64,000 bases of DNA from Pseudomonas sp. UYIF39 (GTDB lineage: Bacteria > Pseudomonadota > Gammaproteobacteria > Pseudomonadales > Pseudomonadaceae). This document shows positions 26,908 to 35,653 of the stretch, in pieces. Position 1 is the first letter of the stretch; each line of letters begins with the position of its first letter. Under the pieces are notes generated by a model that ran no database searches, was not told where the DNA came from, and saw only the letters and a program-made list of their open reading frames with translations. The translations under genes and the position numbers were made by a program. Where the stretch lies: contig NZ_JALBYU010000006.1 in assembly GCF_029963765.1 (NCBI RefSeq), forward strand, positions 247,283 through 311,282, written 5' to 3'.

Positions 26908-28106
26908 GCTTGCGCCCTAAACAAATTAGCCAACTTGGCCGCTTCGGTATCGATGTCGTGTCGCTCCAGCACTCTCTGATAAGCCGCCTCGCCCATCCGC
27001 TGCAACACCTCGACAGGTTGCGCGAGGCAATCCGCCAGCGCCGCTGCCAACTCATCCACAGCTCCAGCGGGAAACAACCAACCGTTCACACCCTGTTGCA
27101 CTAACTCGGGAATGCCCGCCACATAGCTCGTCAGTACGGGTCGGCGCAACGCCATGGCTTCCATGATGACCACCGGCAACCCCTCGGCGAAGCTCGGCAA
27201 CACCAAGGCCCGCGCCGCAAGAATCTCCGCCCGCACCTGTTCGCTGCTGATCCAGCCGGTAATTCGCACCCGCGCCTGCAAGCCATGCCGTGCAATAAGG
27301 GCTTCGATTTCCGCGCGCATTTCTCCATCGCCAGCCAGTACAATCTCGAACTCCACGTTTTGCGCTGCCAGGATGCGGGCAGCCTCAAGCAACAACAGTT
27401 GTCCCTTCTGCTCACACAAACGACCTACACAAACCAACCGCGGCGCGGATGGCACGGCAACGGCCGGCACGTCGTGAAACGCCCGCTCCAGCCCACAGTG
27501 CACCACTTTTACCCTTGGCCAGTGCACATGAGCCACCCAGCGAAACAGCTGGCTACGCCCATAAGAACTTATCGCCGCGACAAAAGCTGCGCGCCGGACT
27601 TTCTCGCCCAAATGAATAAACTGCGGTTTGTCGAACTCTTCCGGCCCGTGCACAGTAAAACTGTACGCCGGCCCACCGAGTACATTGGCCAGCATCACCA
27701 CCTCGGTTGAGTTGGTGCCGAAATGCGCATGCACATGCTCGGCCCCAAACGCCTGTAACCAGGTCAGCACGCGACACGCCTCCGACAAATAAACCAAATG
27801 GTATGGCCAGGGGCGATCGGCACGCTGGCCCATGCGTAGCGCCAGCCAAAGCGCCGAAAAAAAACGTCGCGGCTGGGCGCGCAACACCTGAAGCACAGGC
27901 ACTAACAGCTCTTTGACTCCGCCCTGCAGCACATACCGGGTTTTATCGCGTTCGGACACGTCCTCGGCATCCACCAATTCGGCATCCCAGCCACGCAGAG
28001 CAATGCGCTGCACCACAAACCCCTGACGCTCCAACGCCAAAATCTCGCGACGAATGAAGCTATGGCTGACTTTGGGGTATTGATTGATGAAATAAGCGAT
28101 ACGCAT
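26904..28106 (-). CDS. Glycosyltransferase family 4 (GT-B)
   Basis: A 400-residue transferase. N-terminal domain begins IAYFINQYPKVSHSFIRREI, as in EPS colanic-acid type GT4 proteins. The C-terminal Rossmann half holds LVCVGRLCEQKGQLLLLEA, EIVLAGDGEMRAEIEAL and the nucleotide-sugar EX7E region LPSFAEGLPVVIMEAM. No membrane helices. Coupled to the next GT2 by a 4-nt overlap. Adds one sugar to the repeat unit at the cytoplasmic face. Confidence 0.88.
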   Translation of the reverse strand: MRIAYFINQYPKVSHSFIRREILALERQGFVVQRIALRGWDAELVDAEDVSERDKTRYVLQGGVKELLVPVLQVLRAQPRRFFSALWLALRMGQRADRPWPYHLVYLSEACRVLTWLQAFGAEHVHAHFGTNSTEVVMLANVLGGPAYSFTVHGPEEFDKPQFIHLGEKVRRAAFVAAISSYGRSQLFRWVAHVHWPRVKVVHCGLERAFHDVPAVAVPSAPRLVCVGRLCEQKGQLLLLEAARILAAQNVEFEIVLAGDGEMRAEIEALIARHGLQARVRITGWISSEQVRAEILAARALVLPSFAEGLPVVIMEAMALRRPVLTSYVAGIPELVQQGVNGWLFPAGAVDELAAALADCLAQPVEVLQRMGEAAYQRVLERHDIDTEAAKLANLFRAQA

Positions 28107-28181
28107 AGGAACCAGACTTAGTTGTCGTTGCGGTGGATTATTACTGCAAGTAATCCCACAGTAGTACAGGTATCAGGAACG

Positions 28182-29117
28182 TCAACTAGCCACACGGCTG
28201 CTGCTATAACTGCCTATCAACACGCCATCTATCTTTTTAAAGGTGTCGTCCAGCAGCTCATAGCGCCTGCGGTACATGGCACGTTTTTTTGAAGCAATAC
28301 TGTCGAGCGGCTTCCTGGACAGAATCATGGGAATCTCGAAAAAATCTTCGCGCTCTGATGGAGTCGCTCCATGCTCTAACCAGATCACATCGTAATTTGC
28401 CGCCAGTTCTAGAGCTTTGTGAGCGCCAAAATACGGATGACGATGGTGGCGATACCCATCCCCTACCGCATAAATTTTTTCAACACCGATATTGATGGCA
28501 ATGTATTTAGTAACTTCGATCAGAAAGCTTCTCGGCCGAAGGCCTTCAAAGTCTTTTGTCAGGTCCCTGTAGATACTCAACGACAGTTCACTCTCGACGC
28601 CTTTATGTATCCCTTGAACGGCGCCGATAAAAATACATAACTCAGTGTCCGTGCGACACAAGGTGAAGGCTATTGATGCAATCCGCAGATCCCCCTGAAA
28701 CAAGTTCAGCACCAATTCCCCTTCACGCATAAACCAGAAGGGACGATCCAGCACCAGGGAACAGCCAGCAGCAAACTCCGACAAATCACTCAGCATCAAA
28801 CTGTCACTTCGCCCCAACAGCAATAGCTGCGGGCAGCTTTTGGTAACCACTTCGTAATGCGAGGCTAAAACACTAAGTTTATTCTTGGGGCTCCAGCTTC
28901 TACTGATGTATGGCCAATGAACAACGCCCACACAATCCCCGCCTAATTTCTCAACACCGGACTTACCCAGGGCGTTCGACATACGCCCGCAAAACAACTT
29001 TAGCTCGGACCAGTTTTTTGCAACTAAAACCAGCATTTTAAACTTATTATTCAATGCCCTTAAGGAATATCCTGCATGCAAAAAAAACACGCTTTTTAAT
29101 ATCACCCAATTATTCAT
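28182..29117 (-). CDS. DUF535 (VirK/YbjX family) protein
   Basis: A 311-residue protein matching the DUF535 pattern: HWPYISRSWSPKNKLSVLASHY near residues 65-85, then LLGRSDSLMLSDL, NLFQGDLRIASIAFTL, IGAVQGIHKGVESELSLSIY, and the tail VGDGYRHHRHPYFG. VirK/YbjX proteins are linked with virulence and outer-membrane or LPS phenotypes, but no reaction is assigned. No signal peptide. It sits inside the glycosyltransferase run, 7 nt after the GT2 gene, which is an unusual place for it. GC is lower than its neighbours. Confidence 0.75.
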   Translation of the reverse strand: MNNWVILKSVFFLHAGYSLRALNNKFKMLVLVAKNWSELKLFCGRMSNALGKSGVEKLGGDCVGVVHWPYISRSWSPKNKLSVLASHYEVVTKSCPQLLLLGRSDSLMLSDLSEFAAGCSLVLDRPFWFMREGELVLNLFQGDLRIASIAFTLCRTDTELCIFIGAVQGIHKGVESELSLSIYRDLTKDFEGLRPRSFLIEVTKYIAINIGVEKIYAVGDGYRHHRHPYFGAHKALELAANYDVIWLEHGATPSEREDFFEIPMILSRKPLDSIASKKRAMYRRRYELLDDTFKKIDGVLIGSYSSSRVAS

Positions 29118-29124
29118 ATAAGTC

Positions 29125-30102
29125 TCACTTGTATTCGATCAACGCCGTCTTGCCGGCACCGAATCTGTTCAGTAGAAACTTGACTTGCCCCAGCATCTCG
29201 GGAAACTTCCCCAGCACGAGAAAGAAAGCCCGCAGCCAGTTTTCGCGCGTGGATCTGTCGCCCCCACGGGCGAGGCGCACGACCTGCAATGGATAGACCA
29301 GCAGCACAAGCAGCCCAAACCATCCCAACACCAAACTCGCGATAACAGTCGCCAGCGGGACACCTAATCCCCAGAACCAGACACGGCGCGACTCACGCAA
29401 CCAATGTTGCTCCGGTGCAGCCCCATGTAAAAATGCGCCCTCGGCAAAGGCATAACCACCGCGCAGGGTACGCTGCCACCATTGGCCGAACCGGGTCATG
29501 GTTGCATCGTGCAAGGTCATTTCCTCGCCCAGACGCCAGACCTTCCAACCATTCCCGCGCAGACGCACGCACAATTCAGGCTCTTCCCCGGCAATTAGGT
29601 CCGGTCGAAACCCGGACGCTTCGGCGAAAGCGTCAGCCCGCATCAGCGCATCGCCACCACACGCCTTGGCCTCACCTACCGGCGTATCCCATTCGAAATC
29701 ACACAGTAAGTTGTAAACAGAGTGCTGCGGAAAACGTTCACGGCGCCGTCCACAGACCACCGCGAAGTCAGGATGTGTATCAAGAAAAGCCTGCGCATGG
29801 GGCAGCCAACCGCCAATAACCTCACAATCACCGTCGACGAACTGCACATAACGCATCGCCGGCAATAAGCGTTGCATGCAGGCAAACCCTTCGTTGCGCG
29901 CACGCGCAGCCGTAAAGGGAATCGTCATATCCAACTCGACCACCTCGACCCCAAGCCTCAGTGCCATCTGCACTGAACCGTCCGTTGATCCAGAGTCGAC
30001 ATAAACAACCTTCTCCGCCGAACCGACGAGAGAAATCAGACAACGCTCAAGCCGTAGGCCTTCGTTGCGACCGATAACAACGACACCAATACCCATAGCC
30101 AT
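29125..30102 (-). CDS. Glycosyltransferase family 2 with C-terminal membrane segment
   Basis: A GT2 enzyme of about 325 residues. GT-A motifs: GVVVIGRNEGLRLERCL, VVYVDSGSTDGS (first Asp), FVDGDCEVIGGW (DxD-like Asp), and GGDALMRADAF with acceptor-site GEEPELCVRLR. Two hydrophobic segments near 240-275 anchor it to the inner membrane. Start codons are ambiguous: GTG at 30111, ATG at 30102 and ATG at 30096 are all in frame; 30102 is a compromise. Part of the dense EPS run. Confidence 0.85.
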   Translation of the reverse strand: MAMGIGVVVIGRNEGLRLERCLISLVGSAEKVVYVDSGSTDGSVQMALRLGVEVVELDMTIPFTAARARNEGFACMQRLLPAMRYVQFVDGDCEVIGGWLPHAQAFLDTHPDFAVVCGRRRERFPQHSVYNLLCDFEWDTPVGEAKACGGDALMRADAFAEASGFRPDLIAGEEPELCVRLRGNGWKVWRLGEEMTLHDATMTRFGQWWQRTLRGGYAFAEGAFLHGAAPEQHWLRESRRVWFWGLGVPLATVIASLVLGWFGLLVLLVYPLQVVRLARGGDRSTRENWLRAFFLVLGKFPEMLGQVKFLLNRFGAGKTALIEYK

Positions 30103-30145
30103 GGCGCTCACTCAGCGACGCAATTGAAGTAATCCATCGAATGAT

Positions 30146-30670
30146 TCATGAGAATTCCCTCGATTCTGCGTACTTCCTTTTCTTGATAGTCGCAGGCACG
30201 CCCACTGCCATCGAGTCGTCCGGTACATCGATCAGCACCACGGCATTGGCACCAATCACGACATTGTTACCAATGCGGATATTGCCCAGCACCTTGGCCC
30301 CTGCACCGATATCAACATTGTTACCCATCACCGGAGCGATCGGCTCACTCACATTCTTGAGGCCCACGACGACACCATTGCGAATACGACAATCATCGCC
30401 GAACTGCGCATAGCCGCTGATCACGATTCCGCCGAAATGATCGATGACGAAGTTGCGCCCGACCACCACCTCACACGGCAGCTCGATACCCGTGACGATC
30501 TGCACCAGTTTGAAGAGCACTTTGTATATGAAGGAGAACAACTTACGTAACAGTGCCGGTCTCACACCGTAACGCCAGCGCCCAAAGCGATAAACCACCA
30601 TCACCCAAAACCCCTGAGCCCCCCAATCTCCGGCGTATGCACGCAAGTCCGCACGTATGTTTTCGAACAT
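30146..30670 (-). CDS. Hexapeptide-repeat acetyltransferase (serine acetyltransferase-like)
   Basis: A 174-residue left-handed beta-helix acyltransferase. It has a hydrophobic helical N-terminus (WGAQGFWVMVVYRFGRW), then hexapeptide repeats with IGAGAKVLGNIRIGNNVVIGANAVVL and the final VGVPATIKK. Such CysE-like proteins in EPS loci acetylate a sugar in the repeat unit using acetyl-CoA. It is 8 nt from the upstream GT2 gene. True serine acetyltransferase activity is unlikely in this context. Confidence 0.82.
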   Translation of the reverse strand: MFENIRADLRAYAGDWGAQGFWVMVVYRFGRWRYGVRPALLRKLFSFIYKVLFKLVQIVTGIELPCEVVVGRNFVIDHFGGIVISGYAQFGDDCRIRNGVVVGLKNVSEPIAPVMGNNVDIGAGAKVLGNIRIGNNVVIGANAVVLIDVPDDSMAVGVPATIKKRKYAESREFS

Positions 30671-30678
30671 AAATGGCT

Positions 30679-31635
30679 CTACCGTGTTGGTTGGCTAGCG
30701 AATTTGGTATCACGCAGCAACGCCCAGGTCACACGAGTATGCTGCCAACACATCCCTAAAGCGGCGCGGCCGCGGCCTTTCAATAGCGCCTTGAGCGCCA
30801 CAATCAAATCACCCAGACTCACCAGTAGCATATGTGAGGCCAAACCAGGCAGACCGTGGTGCTTGCGGAAGTACAAAAGCTCGCTTTCGATTTGTAACGT
30901 GGGTAGTTGACGACTAACCGTATTGAGTTTGTCAACAGACTTGGCACTTTCACCGCCGATATGCACCACCGTGGTATGCGGGTAATAAACCACCTTCCAG
31001 CCTGCCTGTTTAACGCGTTTGCAGTGATCTATCTCCTCGAAATAAAGGAAGTAGCGCGGATCGAACAAGCCAACCTGATCGATGACTTCACGGCGGATCA
31101 GGTAATAGCACCCGGGCACCCAGTCGCACTCACGCACCGAAGCATGATCCCAGGCCATGTCGTCGACTTTTTTCACCACAGGGAAAAAACGTTCAAGCCC
31201 CGTATGCGAAAGGAAGACATTTAACGGCGTTGGAAAATAGCGACAGGAGGGCTGTAAATCACCCTCTCGTCCAACCAACCGAACGCCGAGGACACCGCAA
31301 TCAGGATGAGTCTCCATATAGTCGAGGGTCTTGCTCAGGGTATCCGCAGCAACAAAGGCATCGGTATTGAGGAGCAACGCATACTTGCCCTGCAGGTGTT
31401 CAACCAATTGATTATTGGCACGCCCAAAGCCAACATTATTTTCATTGGCAAGTTGCAATGCCTCTGGACAAATAGTTGCCAGACATTCCAGCGAATTATC
31501 GACAGAGGCATTATCCACCACCAAATAGCGCGTGCGATCCACGCTACTTGACTGGCGTAACGCATTAAACATCGGTTGCAACAACTCCGCTGTATTGTAA
31601 TTAACCACCAACACGTCAAGGGGAGCGCTAACCAT
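30679..31635 (-). CDS. Glycosyltransferase family 2, rhamnosyltransferase-like
   Basis: A 318-residue GT2 enzyme. LDVLVVNYNTAELL at the start, LVVDNASVDNSLE, ALLLNTDAFVAADTL and the WVPGCYYLIRREVIDQVGLFDPRYFLYFEEIDHC segment match WbbL/RfbN-type rhamnosyltransferases. The ATG at 31635 is preferred; its start overlaps the upstream acyltransferase stop by 8 nt, and a TTG start at 31650 would add five residues. Rhamnose as donor is only a family hint. Confidence 0.86.
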   Translation of the reverse strand: MVSAPLDVLVVNYNTAELLQPMFNALRQSSSVDRTRYLVVDNASVDNSLECLATICPEALQLANENNVGFGRANNQLVEHLQGKYALLLNTDAFVAADTLSKTLDYMETHPDCGVLGVRLVGREGDLQPSCRYFPTPLNVFLSHTGLERFFPVVKKVDDMAWDHASVRECDWVPGCYYLIRREVIDQVGLFDPRYFLYFEEIDHCKRVKQAGWKVVYYPHTTVVHIGGESAKSVDKLNTVSRQLPTLQIESELLYFRKHHGLPGLASHMLLVSLGDLIVALKALLKGRGRAALGMCWQHTRVTWALLRDTKFASQPTR

Positions 31636-32245
31636 TGGGTTGCTCGCCAAAAAAGTGTTGCGCTCTCATTTTTATAAGCTTCGGTTCAAGTGCCGGGTCG
31701 TATACACCACTGCGCTGCCTGATAAGGTCAATCCACGGATAAGTGGCGCTACGCTCTTCGACTTTCGCCAACACCTCTTCCATTGTACAAATGACCTTGG
31801 CTGGATTACCCGCAACCACTACTCCAGGCGGAACATCTTTTACGACTACAGCACCGGCTGCAACAATCGAATCAGGACCAATAGTCACACGCGGCATGAT
31901 AATAGAACCATAGCCGATAAAACAATTATCACGTATATCGATAGCGCCGACAGAGTCAAGTTTTTTACCATAGCGCACCTCGAGCAAGCCAACTATTCCA
32001 TCGTGGCCGAATAGCGTGCAACAAGATAAACCCACATTATTTCCGAGTCGCACTAGCGAAGGGTCAGTTATATTGGCAGCAGGATTGATCCATACGCCTT
32101 TACCGATGGAGTGCAGCCCCCCCCACCGAACCATATGTTTAGCCCATTCATACCCGTCCGGTTTACAGAATTTTTTATAGAGCGAGGTCCCATGCCCCGT
32201 TGTTTTTGCAATATAAGCAATAGTACGCTTTAGTAGACCAATCAT
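31628..32245 (-). CDS. Hexapeptide-repeat acyltransferase (WcaF/NeuD type)
   Basis: A 205-residue left-handed beta-helix acyltransferase. Repeats are seen at VWINPAANITDPSLVRLGNN, GAIDIRDNCFIGYGSIIMPR and GPDSIVAAGAVVVKDVPPGVVVAGNPAKVI, the standard end of xenobiotic/maltose acetyltransferase-like enzymes. It likely adds acetyl or another acyl group to the EPS. It follows the GMC oxidoreductase by 135 nt on the same strand. Confidence 0.82.
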   Translation of the reverse strand: MIGLLKRTIAYIAKTTGHGTSLYKKFCKPDGYEWAKHMVRWGGLHSIGKGVWINPAANITDPSLVRLGNNVGLSCCTLFGHDGIVGLLEVRYGKKLDSVGAIDIRDNCFIGYGSIIMPRVTIGPDSIVAAGAVVVKDVPPGVVVAGNPAKVICTMEEVLAKVEERSATYPWIDLIRQRSGVYDPALEPKLIKMRAQHFFGEQPNG

Positions 32246-32380
32246 CCTGTCAGCCTCAATAATTCAGCGATAGACACCTGTGCCAAGGTTAGATACACCC
32301 TGATTCTTCATTACCACTACCCTAAGCGTAGACGCTTCCCTAAAATCCAACACTCAAATAATCCACACATGCTCCCCCCT

Positions 32381-33850
32381 TCATGAATATCTGCCCACCC
32401 CGGTCCCCATCTGATAGTTAAGATGTTCCGCCAGCCTAAGAACAATTTGCAAAAGAGGCATCGTGGGGTTACAGGCACCGCCTGTAGCGAAAACACTGCT
32501 GCCCGCAACGTATAGATTCTCGACACCGAACACTTTGCAGTTCTCGTCGACAACGCCAAACTCAGGCGACGTCGCCATGCGTGTGGTCCCCATATGATGA
32601 GCATGGGGATTGAGCCTCAGTGGCAAATCGACGTCATAAACGTATTCTTCCAGCTTGACAAAGCCCAACCCTGTCTCGGCAAAACACTTTGCCACTTCGA
32701 GCCCTATGGACTTGACGGTATTTCTGTCTGCCGGGGTCAGTTCCCAATGAACATTTGCCTTCCTCATCCCCAACGCATCTCGCTCGTCGAGCAATGAGAT
32801 GCGGCTATTAGGGTTGGGAAACTGCTCGATCAGCGTGCCGAGCACCCCATCTCCAGGGCAATCGAACTTGGCAATAAATTCAACCTTGCGCTCCGCACCC
32901 GCTTCGCAAATGAGGTTCTCGAAAAAGCTCTTGATGGAAGCCATTCGCCCATATGATTTCACTTCAGCTACAAGCGTGGCCGTCACATTCCCTTTACCTG
33001 ACTTGTGCTCCATCACGAATGCATCGGTCGTGAAGTACTCCTGCCGAGCATCTGTACCCTGCCCGTCTTTCAGGATGAAGTTTCCCATTTCGACGTTCAG
33101 GTGCTCCATGAAGCATCTACCGACGAAACCATCCTTGCTTACGATACCGCCAGCTGCCAGGGACTCGCTATTAAGCAGGTGCCTGGCATTCTCGATCGCG
33201 CCTGTCGCCAGAATGAATTGTTTTGCCGTGATTCGCTCTCGATGCAACTCGTAGTCCGAGACGACTATCGTTGCTATGCGGCCGGTCTTGCTGTCGAACT
33301 CAAGATCGACGCAATTGCAATGGATGAAGACATCCAGCCCCTCGGTCTCATTAAGTTCCCTGGCATATTTTTGTGCAAATCGCGTCGGCGGGCTTAGCAG
33401 GAAACGATCGGCATCAAAGTCGGTGCCGTCCAAACTCGCATTGATAGCCTTGAATCCAGAGTGCGGCGGAAGATCGACAATATCCATGGCCGCCGACAGA
33501 TTGCGCTCGATCTCGGAAAACGCGATGGGCCAACCGGGCACGGGCACCGGAGGGCCTACGGTAAAGTCCGACCGTTCGAATGGACGGCATCGCCCGGCCC
33601 AGTGATTGGAGGTCCCGCCAAGATAACGCAGGCGTGTTTCATGAGGGTACATCTCGAGGCCTGACGATGAGACCGTGTAGAGGTTCTGCGAAGCCGGCGA
33701 ATACTCGTGCCCGCCGCCCTCGACAAGCACCACACGCCGACCATTACCGGCTAAACGCAAGGCCAGCGTAATGCCGGCCGGCCCACCGCCTATGATGCAG
33801 ATGTCATAGTGGTCGCGGAGTTCTTTCTGCGATTGGTAGTCTTTGATCAT
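32381..33850 (-). CDS. GMC-family FAD-dependent oxidoreductase of EPS locus
   Basis: A 489-residue flavoprotein. N-terminal FAD motif YDICIIGGGPAGITLALRL (about 13-31), then GGTSNHWAGRC, ILATGAIENARHLLNS, and the C-terminal histidine region AHHMGTTRMATSPEFGVVDENCKV, NLYVAGSSVFATGGACNPTMPLL. This form resembles the large subunit of membrane sugar dehydrogenases (gluconate, sorbitol, fructose types). Start is the ATG whose A overlaps the TGA of the Tat-signal gene; a longer ATG at 33889 lies inside that gene and is rejected. No signal peptide of its own. It may oxidise a sugar carbon of the EPS or a precursor. Confidence 0.82.
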   Translation of the reverse strand: MIKDYQSQKELRDHYDICIIGGGPAGITLALRLAGNGRRVVLVEGGGHEYSPASQNLYTVSSSGLEMYPHETRLRYLGGTSNHWAGRCRPFERSDFTVGPPVPVPGWPIAFSEIERNLSAAMDIVDLPPHSGFKAINASLDGTDFDADRFLLSPPTRFAQKYARELNETEGLDVFIHCNCVDLEFDSKTGRIATIVVSDYELHRERITAKQFILATGAIENARHLLNSESLAAGGIVSKDGFVGRCFMEHLNVEMGNFILKDGQGTDARQEYFTTDAFVMEHKSGKGNVTATLVAEVKSYGRMASIKSFFENLICEAGAERKVEFIAKFDCPGDGVLGTLIEQFPNPNSRISLLDERDALGMRKANVHWELTPADRNTVKSIGLEVAKCFAETGLGFVKLEEYVYDVDLPLRLNPHAHHMGTTRMATSPEFGVVDENCKVFGVENLYVAGSSVFATGGACNPTMPLLQIVLRLAEHLNYQMGTGVGRYS

Positions 33851-34041
33851 GCTTGTGTTTGCCGAAAATGCCGGGCAGGCAGCACCCATCCGTTGATGAC
33901 AACAAACTCGGATTTAGCAGCAGAAGGCCGGGCAACGGCTTTGGAAAATCCGAACATGAGCCCCCCAAGACTCAATAGAGCAGAAGCCTGGAGGAAGCCT
34001 CTGCGCCCCATCACAGAGGTACTCAAATCAGTTTCTCTCAT
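33847..34041 (-). CDS. Tat-signal small protein coupled to the GMC oxidoreductase
   Basis: A 64-residue protein. It has a twin-arginine signal: GRRGFLQASALLSLGGLMFG at residues 12-31, and cleavage near KAVA. The mature part is only about 27 residues (FVVINGWVLPARHF). A strong GGAG lies 9 nt before the ATG. Its TGA overlaps the GMC start codon (ATGA). Membrane-bound FAD sugar dehydrogenases often have a small Tat-signal subunit that carries the folded catalytic subunit across the membrane. This protein fits that role but is shorter than the known small subunits. Confidence in coding is good, in role moderate. Confidence 0.72.
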   Translation of the reverse strand: MRETDLSTSVMGRRGFLQASALLSLGGLMFGFSKAVARPSAAKSEFVVINGWVLPARHFRQTQA

Positions 34042-34181
34042 GATTCAAAACTCCACGACATCGAGATTACGTTGGAAATTTCAACTACACATCAAGGCCA
34101 CATTTTTTTGGCAACCGCCATCAACACCTCAATGGCGACGCTGTGCCTTAGTTTTGGAAACATCAAGAGAAACAGATCAAA

Positions 34182-35558
34182 TCAAAGCCATTTAGCAAGA
34201 TCCGTCAATAACTCCCCACACAAAGCCCCCACCGCCAGCATTGGCAGCACTACCAGCTCACGCTTGAGACTGAACATCCCCAGACGACAATTGACATAAA
34301 AAACCAGGATAAGCGTAGGAAACGTGTACAGGGCAGCGCCCCAAATCGCATATTTGACCCCGCCAATCGCCAGCAGCAGAGGCAGCAGCACCCACAACGA
34401 GACCACGCGAATAATGTTATCAATGGCCTGGTACTTGGTGAGTCCCAAGGCAATCCAGACCTGATTCGCCAGCAGGTAGCGCATTGTGAAAAAAGAGAGC
34501 GAAAGAATGGCCATCATGTTGCCGGCCTGAGCGTAACGCTCATCGTACAAGATGCTGATGAGCAGTGGACTGCCGGTCAGGAACAGTCCACAGAGAAACA
34601 GGCAGGCAAGATCGAGCATCAATTTCAAGCGGTAGTACAAAGCGTGGAGCCGTACGGTGTCATTAGTTCTTGAGGCCTCACTGAAGGCCGGCAAGGCCAC
34701 GGCCCCGACTACCTTTTGCAACGCAAGCTGAACAGCTCCCAAAATCAGCACGGCAATGGAGTAAACGCCCAATTCGCTGGCCGTCATGCTGCCGCCGAAC
34801 CAGACACGATCACCGTACATGGCCAATACGCCCACTGCCGACGACAACAGTATCCAACGGCCGAAGCCGACTAATTCATCGAGCGCAGAACGCTCCCACT
34901 GTAGACGGTTGGAAGGGCCCTCAAACCAGAAATGCCCCAACAGCGTGTTGACCATCGATTGGATCAGACCTGCAATCACCAGCGACCAGATGGACCTGGT
35001 GAAGTAACCGATGCCCAGCATGACCACCAGCCCCACGACCTGAGACCCAAACTCGGTGAGCACCACTTTCTTTTGCTGGAAAGCGCGCACTGCCAGGTCG
35101 ATTTTCGTCGACTGAAAGCCAACGATGATTGCCGAGAAACCGGTCACGGCTAACACCAGTGGCAACTCGGGTGCGGCGTAGGTGGAATTGGGCGACCACA
35201 GATTAATGGTCTGTGCATACCAGGCGAGGGCCGCAAGGAGAAGTGTCGAAGCACAAAGGATAAAGCCGCGCACGATCTGCACGGTCCAGATGGTATTGAG
35301 AAACACCGGATCGTCGCCACGCGGGGACTGGATGATGTTCTGGCGCAAGCCGACATCGGAAAGCATGTGCAGAACCAGAGAAACGGTGATGGCGATCATC
35401 ATGATGCCGAACATCTCCGGCATCAGCAGACGGGCCATTATCAGGTTGCCGCCCAAGCGAAAGGCTTGAGACGTAACCAGCGCCCCCAGATTCCATGCCC
35501 CGGCAGAAATCGCTCGCTTACGAAGGCCCAACGTTGGCGACAAATCAACTAACGACAT
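34182..35558 (-). CDS. Polysaccharide flippase, Wzx/WzxC type
   Basis: A 458-residue MOP/MATE-superfamily membrane protein with about 12-14 helices. It begins AISAGAWNLGALVTSQAFRL and has the PEMFGIMMIAITVSLVLHML segment typical of WzxC/RfbX family flippases. It moves lipid-linked repeat units to the periplasmic face. First gene of the minus-strand EPS run; 95 nt separate it from the divergent polymerase gene, a likely divergent promoter. Confidence 0.87.
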   Translation of the reverse strand: MSLVDLSPTLGLRKRAISAGAWNLGALVTSQAFRLGGNLIMARLLMPEMFGIMMIAITVSLVLHMLSDVGLRQNIIQSPRGDDPVFLNTIWTVQIVRGFILCASTLLLAALAWYAQTINLWSPNSTYAAPELPLVLAVTGFSAIIVGFQSTKIDLAVRAFQQKKVVLTEFGSQVVGLVVMLGIGYFTRSIWSLVIAGLIQSMVNTLLGHFWFEGPSNRLQWERSALDELVGFGRWILLSSAVGVLAMYGDRVWFGGSMTASELGVYSIAVLILGAVQLALQKVVGAVALPAFSEASRTNDTVRLHALYYRLKLMLDLACLFLCGLFLTGSPLLISILYDERYAQAGNMMAILSLSFFTMRYLLANQVWIALGLTKYQAIDNIIRVVSLWVLLPLLLAIGGVKYAIWGAALYTFPTLILVFYVNCRLGMFSLKRELVVLPMLAVGALCGELLTDLAKWL

Positions 35559-35653
35559 AACATCATCCCCGGACTCAATGGCTCAAAAGGAACTATAGTC
35601 GCGTCTGGCCATTCCACTAGTCGTCGCTCATCAATCAATAAGTCCAATCATCC
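35559..35653. promoter_or_regulatory. Divergent promoter gap between wzx and polymerase genes
   Basis: 95 nt between the flippase start (minus strand) and the polymerase start (plus strand). It must contain start signals for both. No clear operator palindrome was seen. Confidence 0.45.

Noticed and set aside
33851..33889. Upstream ATG (33889) for the GMC oxidoreductase
   Set aside because: It lies inside the Tat-signal gene and has no ribosome site; the ATGA overlap at 33847-33850 explains the start better.
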